DNA of 45,031 bases, from contig CALWDN010000006.1 in assembly GCA_944376685.1 (NCBI GenBank), positions 1-45,031 of the forward strand. The letters are read 5' to 3'. Position 1 is the first letter of the stretch; every line of letters starts with the position of its first letter. Under the pieces are notes generated by a model that saw only the letters and a program-made list of their open reading frames with translations, searched no databases and was not told the origin of the DNA. Below, in pieces: positions 32,482 through 40,426 of the stretch. A program made the position numbers and the translations under genes. This DNA comes from an uncultured Mediterraneibacter sp. (lineage in GTDB: Bacteria > Bacillota > Clostridia > Lachnospirales > Lachnospiraceae).

Positions 32482-32510
32482 TAGACTTTAAAAGTTTAGT
32501 GTGTTAAAAT
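32482..32510 (+). promoter_or_regulatory. promoter of the YerC-like gene
   Basis: TAGACT (32482-32487) and TAAAAT (32505-32510) are separated by 17 bases, 31 bases before the start codon. Confidence 0.5.
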
Positions 32511-32541
32511 ATACCTACCGGTGAAAAGGAGATAGATGATT

Positions 32542-32853
32542 ATGAGCAAAAAGATCAGGACAGAGGCAGTGGATACTCTTTTTGAAGCCATACTCAGCCT
32601 GAAGAATAAAGAAGAATGTTATATCTTTTTTGAGGACATCTGCACGATCAACGAACTGCTTTCATTATCCCAGCGGTTTGAGGTGGCGAAGATGCTCCGT
32701 GAGCAGAAGACCTATCTGGAGATCGCAGAGAAGACCGGGGCGTCCACCGCGACCATCAGCAGGGTCAACCGTTCCCTGAATTACGGAAATGACGGTTACG
32801 ACATGGTCTTTGAGCGGATCGGCAAAGAAGATCCGGAAGTAGAAAAAAAGTAG
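32542..32853 (+). CDS. YerC/YecD-family TrpR-like regulator
   Basis: A 103-residue DNA-binding protein of the TrpR-related YerC/YecD family. The helix-turn-helix is LEIAEKTGASTATISRVNRSLNYG, and the N-terminal part IRTEAVDTLFEAILSLKNKEECYIFFEDICTI is the family signature. These are dimeric repressors whose effector is not known for this branch. ATG 32542 gives the start MSKKIRTE usual for relatives; ATG 32536 is an alternative. A strong terminator follows. Confidence 0.87.
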   Translation: MSKKIRTEAVDTLFEAILSLKNKEECYIFFEDICTINELLSLSQRFEVAKMLREQKTYLEIAEKTGASTATISRVNRSLNYGNDGYDMVFERIGKEDPEVEKK

Positions 32854-32861
32854 ATAGGCAG

Positions 32862-32894
32862 TAAAAAAACAGCCGGATGATCCCGGCTGTTTTT
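32862..32894. terminator. bidirectional terminator
   Basis: ACAGCCGG (32869-32876) pairs with CCGGCTGT (32883-32890), with a T-run to the right (32890-32894) and an A-run to the left (32863-32869). It serves both the YerC-like gene (+) and the DUF1836 gene (-), which converge here. Confidence 0.9.
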
Positions 32895-32900
32895 GTATGG

Positions 32901-33509
32901 CTATTTTGACTCGTCCGGCTCCGCGGCGAGCTTGTCGATGATCTTCTCGATCATCATTTTCTTCAGGTAGACGTCGAAGCTGAGGCTGCAGATAAAAGCG
33001 AAGAGCTTCAGCTCGTCCTGGGCGTCCTTGTCTTCAATGTCTGCGAATGCGGACTGGGATTTCTCATACGCCTCCCGGACAGACGCTTTCATCGGCTCGA
33101 TGCGGGTCTTCTCCATCTCGCAGATCTCTTTATAAAGATCCGTCAGCAGGACGGCGTTTTCGCCGGAGAAATATTTCTCGCGGAGCGGTTTGAGTACCGT
33201 TTCGATATCCCGGATCGAAAGGATGTTTTTAAAATAGTAGATCAGGATCAGGAGCAGCATGTGCTCTCTGGAATACTTCTTCTTCACGGACGGCGGGAGA
33301 AGATTGTTCTTCGTGTAGTTGTTGATCATGGTCTTGGTCAGGATCTTGTCCTCGCTGTAGCGCCTGGTGGAAGAGAAATGCTCGTCCATAAAGGTCGTGA
33401 CCTGGTCCATGTACAGATCGATATTGGGAATCTCTTCCGGCCGGATGTAATCGACATGGTCGAGATTTTCAAGTATGCTGTTCAATATATCATTCGTATT
33501 AATTTCCAT
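32901..33509 (-). CDS. DUF1836-domain protein
   Basis: A 202-residue helical protein matching the DUF1836 family: an N-terminal part with DEHFSSTRRYSEDKILTKTMINNYTKNNLLPP, then a MerR-like winged helix region YSREHMLLLILIYYFKNILSIRDIETVLKPL. The family is common in Firmicutes and is probably a DNA-binding regulator. Start Met at 33509 follows GGGGTGAT; the frame extends six residues upstream. Converges with the YerC-like gene and shares its terminator. Confidence 0.82.
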   Translation of the reverse strand: MEINTNDILNSILENLDHVDYIRPEEIPNIDLYMDQVTTFMDEHFSSTRRYSEDKILTKTMINNYTKNNLLPPSVKKKYSREHMLLLILIYYFKNILSIRDIETVLKPLREKYFSGENAVLLTDLYKEICEMEKTRIEPMKASVREAYEKSQSAFADIEDKDAQDELKLFAFICSLSFDVYLKKMMIEKIIDKLAAEPDESK

Positions 33510-33583
33510 AATATCACCCCGATGCATCTATTATATAGTATTCAAAACCGTATGGCAAGAAAAATGTAAGCGTGCCGGGTGCG

Positions 33584-33613
33584 TTGACAGGGGGATTTTA
33601 TCTATATTATAAT
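33584..33613 (+). promoter_or_regulatory. promoter of pcrA
   Basis: TTGACA (33584-33589) and TATAAT (33608-33613), both perfect hexamers, are spaced by 18 bases, 43 bases before the start codon. Confidence 0.8.
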
Positions 33614-33655
33614 TACGTTCACAGCCATAAAATGAGTTGGAATAAGGAGCTGCTT

Positions 33656-35929
33656 ATGAGCATATACGATACATTAAACAAACCCCAGAAGGAGGCTGTC
33701 CTCTGCACGGAAGGGCCGCTTCTGATCCTGGCGGGCGCAGGCTCGGGCAAGACCCGCGTCCTGACCCACCGCATCGCGTATCTGATTGAAGAACTGGGTG
33801 TCAATCCGTGGAATATCCTGGCCATCACATTCACCAATAAAGCGGCGGGCGAGATGCGCCAGCGCGTGGACAATCTGGTGGGCTTCGGCTCGGAGAGCAT
33901 CTGGGTGAGCACATTCCATTCCATGTGCGTGCGCATCCTTCGGAGATACATCGACCGGCTGGGCTATGACAACCGGTTCACCATATATGACACGGACGAC
34001 CAGAAGACGCTGATGAAAGCTGTGTGCAAGAAAGTGGACATCGATACGAAACAGTTCAAAGAGCGGATGCTCCTCTCGGTCATCTCTTCGGCGAAAAATG
34101 AAATGGTCCTGCCGGAAGAGTTCGAGCTGAATGCGGGCGGGGATTTCGCCCGGCTGAAGATCGCGAAGGTGTACCGGGAGTATGAAAAACAGCTGAAGGC
34201 CAACAACGCCCTGGACTTCGACGACCTGCTGGTGCGGACGGTGCAGCTTCTCCAGACCCAGCCGGATGTGCGCGAATCCTATCAGGAACGGTTCCACTAT
34301 ATCATGGTGGACGAGTACCAGGATACGAATACCGTGCAGTTCAAGCTGGTGAGCCTGCTGGCGGGCAAGTACCGGAATCTCTGCGTGGTGGGCGACGACG
34401 ACCAGTCCATCTATAAGTTCCGGGGCGCCAACATCCGCAATATCCTGGACTTTGAGAAAGAGTACCCGGACGCGAAGGTGATCCGGCTGGAGCAGAATTA
34501 CCGTTCCACCGAAAATATCCTGAACGCGGCCAACAGTGTGATCAAAAATAATAAAGGAAGAAAAGACAAGACCCTCTGGACGGACAACGGGGAGGGGGAT
34601 AAAGTCGTATTCCGCCAGTTCGACACCGGATACGATGAGGCGGAATTCATCGCGGAGGACATTCAGCGGGAAGTGCGGGACGGCGCGGCCTACAACGACA
34701 ACGCCGTACTTTACCGGACGAACGCCCAGTCCCGTCTCTTCGAGGAGAAATTCATCGCCATGAACATCCCCTACAAGATCGTGGGCGGCATCAACTTCTA
34801 TGCCCGCAGGGAGATCAAGGACCTGCTGGCCTACCTGAAGACCGTGGACAACGGGCAGGATGACCTGGCCGTGCGCCGGATCATCAACGTGCCGAAGCGG
34901 GGCATCGGCCTGACCACCATCAACCGGATCCAGGAGGCGGCGGATGAGCGGGGCATCAGCTTCTACGAAGCGCTCCTGGCGCCGGAAATGATCCCGGGCG
35001 TGGGAAGAAGCGTGTCGAAGCTTGATTCCTTCGCGGCGCTGATCGAATATTTCCGGGGACAGTCGGAGAAAGAGAGCATCAGCGACCTGTTAAATGAGAT
35101 CATCGATATGACCGGCTACGCCCAGAACCTGGAAGCGGACGACGAGGTGGACGCAGAGAGCCGCCTCCAGAATATCGAAGAACTGGTCAACAAGGCGGCG
35201 TCCTACGAGGAGGACTGCGAGGACCGGGATGAGAAGCCGACTTTAAGCGGATTCCTCGAGGAAGTGGCGCTGGTGGCGGACATCGACAGCCTGGATGAAG
35301 ACCAGGACTATGTGGTGCTCATGACCCTGCACAGCGCAAAGGGACTGGAGTTCCCGCACGTGTATCTGGCGGGCATGGAGGACGGTCTTTTCCCCAGCTA
35401 TATGACCATCACCGGAGACGACCCGGAGGAACTGGAGGAAGAACGCCGGCTCTGCTACGTGGGCATCACCCGGGCGGAGCAGAAGCTGACCATGACCTGC
35501 GCCAGAAGGAGAATGGTCCGGGGCGAGACCCAGTACAATAAAATGTCCCGGTTCATTAAAGAGATCCCGCGGAACCTGCTGGATACGGGCGGCGGGATGC
35601 GTACATACCTGGCAGGATCCGACACCGGAGAAAGCAGCAGAGAAAACAGTTACGAAAACAGAAGAGGCGGCGCAGGCTTTGGGAAAACATTTCCGGGTAC
35701 GGGCAGCAGGGTGAACTTCAACTCCCTTACAAAAGGCAGCCAGCTCACGGCGCAGAAGACCGACACCCTTTCCTACGGTGTGGGCGACCGTGTCCGGCAC
35801 GTGAAATTCGGCGAAGGGACCGTCCTGGATATCAGAAAAGGCGGCCGGGATTTCGAAGTGACGGTGGAATTCGACACCGCGGGCGTGCGCAAGATGTTCG
35901 CAATGTTTGCAAAATTGGTGAAAATATAG
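33656..35929 (+). CDS. pcrA: ATP-dependent DNA helicase PcrA (UvrD family)
   Basis: A 757-residue superfamily 1 helicase that unwinds DNA 3' to 5' in repair and removes RecA filaments. Motifs: Walker A AGAGSGKT (26-33), ITFTNKAAGEM, MVDEYQDTN (motif II), VVGDDDQSIYKFRGA (motif III), QNYRS, VVLMTLHSAKGLEFPHVYLAGMEDGLFPS (motif V) and CYVGITRAEQKL (motif VI). A C-terminal region with VGDRVRHVKFGEGTVLDI is the usual Tudor-like RNA polymerase-binding domain. ATG 33656 follows AAGGAG (33644-33649); an upstream ATG at 33632 has no such site. Housekeeping gene. Confidence 0.96.
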   Translation: MSIYDTLNKPQKEAVLCTEGPLLILAGAGSGKTRVLTHRIAYLIEELGVNPWNILAITFTNKAAGEMRQRVDNLVGFGSESIWVSTFHSMCVRILRRYIDRLGYDNRFTIYDTDDQKTLMKAVCKKVDIDTKQFKERMLLSVISSAKNEMVLPEEFELNAGGDFARLKIAKVYREYEKQLKANNALDFDDLLVRTVQLLQTQPDVRESYQERFHYIMVDEYQDTNTVQFKLVSLLAGKYRNLCVVGDDDQSIYKFRGANIRNILDFEKEYPDAKVIRLEQNYRSTENILNAANSVIKNNKGRKDKTLWTDNGEGDKVVFRQFDTGYDEAEFIAEDIQREVRDGAAYNDNAVLYRTNAQSRLFEEKFIAMNIPYKIVGGINFYARREIKDLLAYLKTVDNGQDDLAVRRIINVPKRGIGLTTINRIQEAADERGISFYEALLAPEMIPGVGRSVSKLDSFAALIEYFRGQSEKESISDLLNEIIDMTGYAQNLEADDEVDAESRLQNIEELVNKAASYEEDCEDRDEKPTLSGFLEEVALVADIDSLDEDQDYVVLMTLHSAKGLEFPHVYLAGMEDGLFPSYMTITGDDPEELEEERRLCYVGITRAEQKLTMTCARRRMVRGETQYNKMSRFIKEIPRNLLDTGGGMRTYLAGSDTGESSRENSYENRRGGAGFGKTFPGTGSRVNFNSLTKGSQLTAQKTDTLSYGVGDRVRHVKFGEGTVLDIRKGGRDFEVTVEFDTAGVRKMFAMFAKLVKI

Positions 35930-35949
35930 TAGTAATCTGAAAATGTTAG

Positions 35950-35958
35950 TGTTATAAT
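35950..35958 (+). promoter_or_regulatory. extended -10 promoter of the small membrane protein gene
   Basis: TGTTATAAT is an extended -10 (TGn plus perfect TATAAT) 48 bases before the next start; no clear -35 is seen. Confidence 0.45.
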
Positions 35959-36005
35959 AGTTAGAAAGTAAGCACTGTCTCAGGGACAGGGAAAGGACGT
36001 GTATT

Positions 36006-36245
36006 ATGAGCAAGGTAGAAGAGTTTATCGCTGAATCCAAACTGAGTGAACTTCTGCATAAGAATGAGGCTGAAAAACAGAAAAATACAGTGATCTGGGT
36101 ACTGGCTATCATCGGGGCAGTTGCAGCAGTGGCAGCGATCGCATACGCGGTATACCGTTTCTTCACACCGGATTATCTGGAAGACTTCGAAGATGATTTC
36201 GATGATGACTTTGATGATTATTTTGACGAAGACGATCAGGTATAG
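36006..36245 (+). CDS. small single-pass membrane protein with acidic tail
   Basis: A 79-residue protein: a helical N-terminus (SKVEEFIAESKLSELLHKNEAEKQK), one membrane helix (about 28-50), and a tail almost entirely of Asp, Glu, Phe and Tyr. I do not know a function. Small proteins of this design are common in Lachnospiraceae. It has an extended -10 promoter upstream and a terminator downstream, so it is its own transcription unit. Confidence 0.7.
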   Translation: MSKVEEFIAESKLSELLHKNEAEKQKNTVIWVLAIIGAVAAVAAIAYAVYRFFTPDYLEDFEDDFDDDFDDYFDEDDQV

Positions 36246-36280
36246 GACCGCTGCGGAAGAATAAGAAAAATCAGATAAGC

Positions 36281-36316
36281 AGGCAGGATGTGATCAGATT
36301 GCACCCTGCCTCTTTT
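36281..36316 (+). terminator. intrinsic terminator before the RNA methyltransferase gene
   Basis: AGGCAGG (36281-36287) pairs with CCTGCCT (36305-36311), with inner GTG/CAC pairing, followed by CTTTT. It ends the small membrane protein transcript. Confidence 0.7.
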
Positions 36317-36336
36317 AATTATAAATGGAGAGCAGT

Positions 36337-37707
36337 ATGAAAAAAGGACAGATATATGAAGGCGTGATCGAACGGGTGGATTTCCCGAATAAAGGGCTGG
36401 TGCACGTGCCGGAGGAGCACCGGTATGTGACTGTGAAAAACGGCATCCCGGGGCAGAAGGTCCGTTTCGTGATCAACAAGTTTAAAAAAGGAAATGCAGA
36501 GGGACGGCTCCTGGAAGTGCTGGAGAAGTCCCCGCTGGAGACGCGGGAGCCGGTGTGCAGCATCTTCCCGGCGTGCGGCGGATGCATGTACCAGACCATG
36601 CCCTATGAAGAGCAGATGAAGATGAAAGAGGGGCAGATCCGCCGGCTCATGGACGAAGCGGTCCGGGGCGACTACATTTTCGAGGGCGTAAAGGCCAGCC
36701 CGAAGGAATTCGGCTACCGTAACAAGATGGAATTCTCATTCGGCGATGAGTATAAAGACGGCCCCCTTTCCCTCGGGCTTCATAAAAAAGGCAGCACCTA
36801 CGATGTGCTGACGGCAGCGGACTGCAAGCTGGTGCACGCGGACATGAACCGGATCCTCGTGTGCGTGCTGGAATACTTTAAAGAGCGGAGTGTAAGCTAT
36901 TATCACAAAATGCAGCACACCGGCTATCTGCGTCATCTGCTCCTGCGGCGGGGCGACACCACCGGCGAGATCCTGGTCAGCCTGGTGACGACCACCCAGG
37001 AGGAACACGACCTGCAGCCGCTCGTTTCCTGTTTGCTGGAGCTGGAGCTGGAAGGGAAGATCGTGGGCATCCTTCACATTCTCAACGACTCCCTGGCGGA
37101 TGTGGTGCAGAGCGATGAGACAAGGATCCTGTACGGGAAAGACTTCTTCTATGAGAGGCTGCTGGATCTGGAATTCAAGGTCACGCCGTTCTCCTTCTTC
37201 CAGCCGAATACGAGAGGCGCGGAAGTGCTCTATGAGACCGTGCGGGAATACATCGGAGACATCCGTGACATGACCGTCTTCGACCTCTTCAGCGGCACCG
37301 GGACCATCAGCCAGGTGCTGGCACCGGTAGCAAAGGAAGTCGTGGGCGTGGAGATCGTGGAAGAGGCTGTGGAGGCTGCAAAAGAAAATGCCGCGAGGAA
37401 CGGTATTTCCAACTGTAAATTCATAGCAGGCGATGTATTCCAGGTGCTTGATGAGCTGGATGAGAAGCCGGACGTCATCGTGCTCGATCCCCCTCGGGAC
37501 GGGATCCATCCGAAGGCATTGCCGAAGATCCTGAGCTATGGGGTGGAGCGGATCGTGTACATCTCGTGCAAGATGACCAGCCTGGCGAGAGATCTGGAAA
37601 TGATGCAGATCGCGGGGTACCGGGTGGAGAAGATGACGGCGGTGGATCAGTTCTGCGAGACGGTGCATTGTGAAGTGGTGTGCAGTATGGTGAAAAATGG
37701 TGTATAA
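36337..37707 (+). CDS. TrmA/RlmD-type RNA (uracil-5-)-methyltransferase
   Basis: A 456-residue enzyme that methylates carbon 5 of a uridine in rRNA or tRNA. Order of domains: an N-terminal TRAM domain (about 1-60), an iron-sulfur cluster site with CSIFPACGGCMYQ, and a C-terminal SAM-binding domain with FDLFSGTGTISQVLAP, DPPRDGIHPKALPKI, the nucleophile Cys in YISCKMTSLARDL, and HCEVVC at the end. Whether it is a 23S rRNA or tRNA enzyme cannot be told; the Firmicutes relatives (RlmCD/RlmFO group) are the closest guess. ATG 36337 follows GGAGAG; ATG 36325 lies before it. No terminator is apparent before the toxin-antitoxin region. Confidence 0.9.
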   Translation: MKKGQIYEGVIERVDFPNKGLVHVPEEHRYVTVKNGIPGQKVRFVINKFKKGNAEGRLLEVLEKSPLETREPVCSIFPACGGCMYQTMPYEEQMKMKEGQIRRLMDEAVRGDYIFEGVKASPKEFGYRNKMEFSFGDEYKDGPLSLGLHKKGSTYDVLTAADCKLVHADMNRILVCVLEYFKERSVSYYHKMQHTGYLRHLLLRRGDTTGEILVSLVTTTQEEHDLQPLVSCLLELELEGKIVGILHILNDSLADVVQSDETRILYGKDFFYERLLDLEFKVTPFSFFQPNTRGAEVLYETVREYIGDIRDMTVFDLFSGTGTISQVLAPVAKEVVGVEIVEEAVEAAKENAARNGISNCKFIAGDVFQVLDELDEKPDVIVLDPPRDGIHPKALPKILSYGVERIVYISCKMTSLARDLEMMQIAGYRVEKMTAVDQFCETVHCEVVCSMVKNGV

Positions 37708-37776
37708 ATGGGGAGAAAAACACAAACTTGTTTTATATTTTTTGAAAAGGGTAAATGGCTGGATTAGAATGTATAT

Positions 37777-37805
37777 TTGACAGAGTGTTCATCTTACCCT
37801 ATAAT
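37777..37805 (+). promoter_or_regulatory. near-consensus promoter for the antitoxin RNA
   Basis: TTGACA (37777-37782) and TATAAT (37800-37805) match both hexamers perfectly with 17-base spacing. No open frame follows, which indicates a small RNA gene rather than a protein gene. Confidence 0.85.
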
Positions 37806-37811
37806 ATATTT

Positions 37812-37912
37812 AACAAGACAGCCGGAAGGTGACTACACCTCACCCACCCCGGCGAAAATATTAGTTATCTGAAATAGCCGTTTACTTTCTCAGGGTAGGA
37901 CGGCTATTTTCT
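37812..37912 (+). ncRNA. antitoxin RNA of a type I toxin-antitoxin system
   Basis: Predicted transcript of about 100 bases, from seven bases after the -10 to the terminator at 37,873-37,908. It contains a nested hairpin: GCCGG/CCGGC (37821-37825, 37849-37853) with AGGTG/CACCT inside. Its 3' part is complementary to the 3' end of the toxin mRNA, which is transcribed convergently and shares the terminator stem, the arrangement of the TxpA/RatA class. Base pairing there would block or degrade the toxin message. No protein is encoded. Confidence 0.7.
37873..37910. terminator. shared bidirectional terminator of toxin and antitoxin
   Basis: AATAGCCGT (37873-37881) pairs with ACGGCTATT (37900-37908), a perfect 9-bp stem with TTTC on one side and TTTC (minus strand) on the other. 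The toxin's stop codon lies inside the right arm. Confidence 0.75.
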
Positions 37913-37996
37913 ATGGTCATCATTAAAGCAATTCAGCACAGCAATAATCAGTAAAGCAACTGATATAATGATCTGAAATTCTTCATATGTACTCAC
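37904..37996 (-). CDS. Hol_Tox-type small membrane toxin, 30 aa
   Basis: A 30-codon reverse-strand gene from GTG 37996 to TAG at 37904. The peptide begins MSTYEEFQIII, continues as one hydrophobic helix (ISVALLIIAVLNCF) and ends in charged residues (NDDHRK). This is the layout of the Hol_Tox 'putative holin-like toxin' family of type I toxin-antitoxin systems, which depolarise the membrane. A G-rich ribosome site (AAGGGGGTGG) lies just upstream on the minus strand and is masked by a leader hairpin at 38002-38033. It converges with the antitoxin RNA and sits right before the CRISPR-cas operon, as reported for similar systems in Clostridioides difficile. Confidence 0.78.
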   Translation of the reverse strand: MSTYEEFQIIISVALLIIAVLNCFNDDHRK

Positions 37997-38001
37997 AGAT
38001 A

Positions 38002-38033
38002 CCACCCCCTTCCGCAAGACTCGGAATGGGTGG
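38002..38033 (-). promoter_or_regulatory. leader hairpin masking the toxin ribosome site
   Basis: Plus-strand CCACCC (38002-38007) pairs with GGGTGG (38028-38033), and TTCCG (38010-38014) with CGGAA (38022-38026), with a small internal loop. In the toxin mRNA this folds the ribosome site into a stem, a common second layer of control in type I toxins. Confidence 0.6.
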
Positions 38034-38040
38034 GAGCACG

Positions 38041-38235
38041 TCCCCCGACTGCCTTGGTAAATATATTATTTGTAATCCAATATGGTGCGACTGAAAAAAT
38101 TAAAATAATGATTATTTTTACATTCCAGTTTGGAACTATGTTTGCATTATACTAGGTGTATTTAGGAAAAGCAATAATAACTATAAAAAATAATATTACA
38201 TCCTATAATAATTATTTTAATAATAACAAATGAGT
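38041..38235. other. AT-rich intergenic region before the cas operon
   Basis: About 195 bases with no gene, very rich in A and T. It should hold the toxin promoter (minus strand), but no good hexamer pair could be fixed; an ATTATA (38146-38151) is TATAAT on the minus strand without a clear -35. No CRISPR-like direct repeats are present. Could contain a regulator site for the cas operon. Confidence 0.4.
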
Positions 38236-38264
38236 TTGACAATGAGTGGTAAATATGATAATAT
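38236..38264 (+). promoter_or_regulatory. promoter of the cas operon
   Basis: TTGACA (38236-38241) and TAATAT (38259-38264) are spaced by 17 bases, 27 bases before the cas6 start; AAAGGAGAG follows as ribosome site. Confidence 0.7.
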
Positions 38265-38291
38265 CGGGACAAAAGAAAGGAGAGCGGTAAG

Positions 38292-39029
38292 ATGCGATTA
38301 GAATTAGGTTTCTCGCTTAAGTATCCCAAATTGCCTGTTGATAATAAGCGTATCTGGATTTCTTTCTTAAAGAATTGTCTGTCTCAAAGTGGGGATGGGA
38401 GATTTTATAATCAATATTTTGAAGGTACACCTAATAAAGATTATACATTCAGTATATTTCTTCCTACACCTGAATTTCAAGAGAATATTATTATTTTGAA
38501 CAAAAATAATCTGAAAATGATATTCTCTGCTGACGATAGAAAGAAAACAGGGCTGATTTTCTTTCAGGCATTCCTTTACGCAAAAGGAAAAGAATTTCCT
38601 TTGCCTGATGGAAATGCAATGAAACTGGAAAAAATCATACAAATTCCAGAGAAACTGATTACATCAGACAGAGTTTTATTTCGGACGACTGTGGGCGGCG
38701 GGTTTGTAATTCGCAGTCACAATAAGGAGACGAATAAGGATCGCTTTTATTCGTTTGAAGATGAAGGCTTTTCTGCACAGATGAAAGAAGTTCTTAAATA
38801 TCAGGCAGTGAATGCCGGATTTAAGGAAGAAGATGGTGAAAAGATAGAGTTTAAACCTGTCCGCTGCAGAAAAGTGTTAGTAAAACAATACGGAATTCTG
38901 GTTGACTGCACTTGCGGAGTTTTCGAACTGCAGGGGAATCCGGAACTTTTACAATATTTTTATCAGGCAGGATTCGGATCGAAACATTCTATGGGATACG
39001 GAATGTTAGATATCCTGTCAGAAGCATGA
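38292..39029 (+). CDS. cas6: CRISPR RNA endonuclease Cas6
   Basis: A 245-residue Cas6, the metal-free RNase that cuts the long CRISPR transcript in each repeat to give mature guides. The C-terminal glycine-rich loop GFGSKHSMGYGML (about 227-239) is the family signature, and the preceding region (RKVLVKQYGILVDCTCGVFELQGNPELLQYFYQAG) fits the second ferredoxin-like domain. A likely catalytic His is not certain from sequence alone. It is first in the operon, as in many type I-B loci. Confidence 0.88.
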   Translation: MRLELGFSLKYPKLPVDNKRIWISFLKNCLSQSGDGRFYNQYFEGTPNKDYTFSIFLPTPEFQENIIILNKNNLKMIFSADDRKKTGLIFFQAFLYAKGKEFPLPDGNAMKLEKIIQIPEKLITSDRVLFRTTVGGGFVIRSHNKETNKDRFYSFEDEGFSAQMKEVLKYQAVNAGFKEEDGEKIEFKPVRCRKVLVKQYGILVDCTCGVFELQGNPELLQYFYQAGFGSKHSMGYGMLDILSEA

Positions 39030-39048
39030 TTGAGGGGAGGAGGAAGGT

Positions 39049-40422
39049 GTGACGCTGAGTAAAACTAATGAAAAGTTCGACACATGTCTGGAAGCATTGG
39101 ATTGGCGTTATTCTGCTGCGATTGTAGGTCTATGTAAATATTTTAACTACCATAAAGATGAGTTGGAATATGAACTTTCCGATGATTATCTGGAATTTAA
39201 TGCGGCGGATATAACAGAAGACCGATATTTGAAATTTGCAGAAAGTTATTTTGAAGACCAGTTTCAGCACAGAGAAGTGGAAAAGTATATGAATCTTGAA
39301 AACTGGTCAGAAGATGAAATGAAGCGGATCAATGAACTTCTGCGAGGCAATTCCGTTATGAAGAAGGTGTTCGGAAAGATAAAATTTGACGGAGAAAATG
39401 CAGAAGAAATCAAGGGATTGATACAGGTAAACCGTAGTGAATTGATCCGGGAGACGTTCCGCAATAAATCAAATTTGTATAAGAATTTTGCGAATCCCGG
39501 TCAATTGTTTAAAGAGAGAGGAATCTGCTGCCGGCTGTGGGGATATTACGTGGATGGCGGAAGAAAGACAAAAGCATTATCTTATAATTTTGACGTGAAT
39601 ACATTTGTTTCGCAAGACGATCCGCTTTTTGACTTCATTCCATTTGCATTTTGGGGAGACAGGGAAGTCTTTTTTGTCAATGACAATTTCTCGCTCAAAC
39701 AGTTGGTCCGTACAAATGAGATTCTGGAAAACCAGGTCCAGATGCATAATGTGGAAGAGCAGAAAAGTAAAAGTGCTAGAAAAGTGTTATTTAAAACAAT
39801 TCAGGAAACGGCAGACTTCCTGAATTACAGTGTGGAGGTCATAACAAAACAACGGGACGCAGAATTTTTTGAGACCATGTATGTGCGGAAAGAAAGCATT
39901 AAAATCCTGAGAAAACTGAATGTTTATGAACCGTTTTGTTTTTCTGTTAAGATCAATGATAATTATTATCTTGATGTGCAGAAAAAGGTGATGGAATGTA
40001 TTCTGAATCTGGTACGGACAGATGAACTGATTGAGTTTTTCTTAAAGAGGGATATGAGGCGTGATATCCAGAGTGATTCGGAATATTTGGTTTCGCTGTT
40101 GATCAGAGTAAACAATTTAATCTGTGGAGGTGGAGAGAGCATGAATCAAGCGATGCGAGGGGCATATGCCTGTGCAAAAGAGGTTGTTAAAACAATACCG
40201 GAAAATAAATATAAAGCATATCGTCAGAAATTGACAAGTGCAGTCGTATTTAAAGATTATGACAGGTGTTGCCAGATATTATTGCAATTATCGAATTACA
40301 GCGGAGTAACATTTGATTTTGTATATAACCTTTTTGAAGATTTTGAAAAAAATAAAGATGTGATATATACATTTATCAATGCTTTAACGGATAAAAAAGT
40401 GAAAGACAAGCAGGAGGAATAA
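39049..40422 (+). CDS. cas8: Cascade large subunit Cas8 (Csx8/Cas8a1-like)
   Basis: A 457-residue protein between cas6 and cas7, the place of the large Cascade subunit that recognises the PAM and helps recruit Cas3. Cas8 proteins vary greatly; this one has the general pattern I recall for the Csx8/Cas8a1 group (start TNEKFDTCLEALDWRYSAAIVGLCKYF; later CCRLWGYYVDGGRKT and FIPFAFWG). The last 120 residues are helical, a probable small-subunit-like bundle. The start is GTG 39049 after AGGAGG. Subfamily assignment is tentative. Confidence 0.78.
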   Translation: MTLSKTNEKFDTCLEALDWRYSAAIVGLCKYFNYHKDELEYELSDDYLEFNAADITEDRYLKFAESYFEDQFQHREVEKYMNLENWSEDEMKRINELLRGNSVMKKVFGKIKFDGENAEEIKGLIQVNRSELIRETFRNKSNLYKNFANPGQLFKERGICCRLWGYYVDGGRKTKALSYNFDVNTFVSQDDPLFDFIPFAFWGDREVFFVNDNFSLKQLVRTNEILENQVQMHNVEEQKSKSARKVLFKTIQETADFLNYSVEVITKQRDAEFFETMYVRKESIKILRKLNVYEPFCFSVKINDNYYLDVQKKVMECILNLVRTDELIEFFLKRDMRRDIQSDSEYLVSLLIRVNNLICGGGESMNQAMRGAYACAKEVVKTIPENKYKAYRQKLTSAVVFKDYDRCCQILLQLSNYSGVTFDFVYNLFEDFEKNKDVIYTFINALTDKKVKDKQEE

Positions 40423-40426
40423 AATA

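Noticed and set aside
35243..36166. Reverse-strand open frame of 307 codons
   Set aside because: Antisense to the 3' end of pcrA and the next small gene; a GC-driven shadow with no coding character.
36736..37725. Reverse-strand open frame of 329 codons
   Set aside because: Antisense to the RNA methyltransferase, whose motifs are complete; no start signal.
38041..38290. Possible CRISPR array or leader upstream of cas6
   Set aside because: AT-rich but no direct repeats of 25-40 bases with regular spacing; no array exists anywhere in the window.
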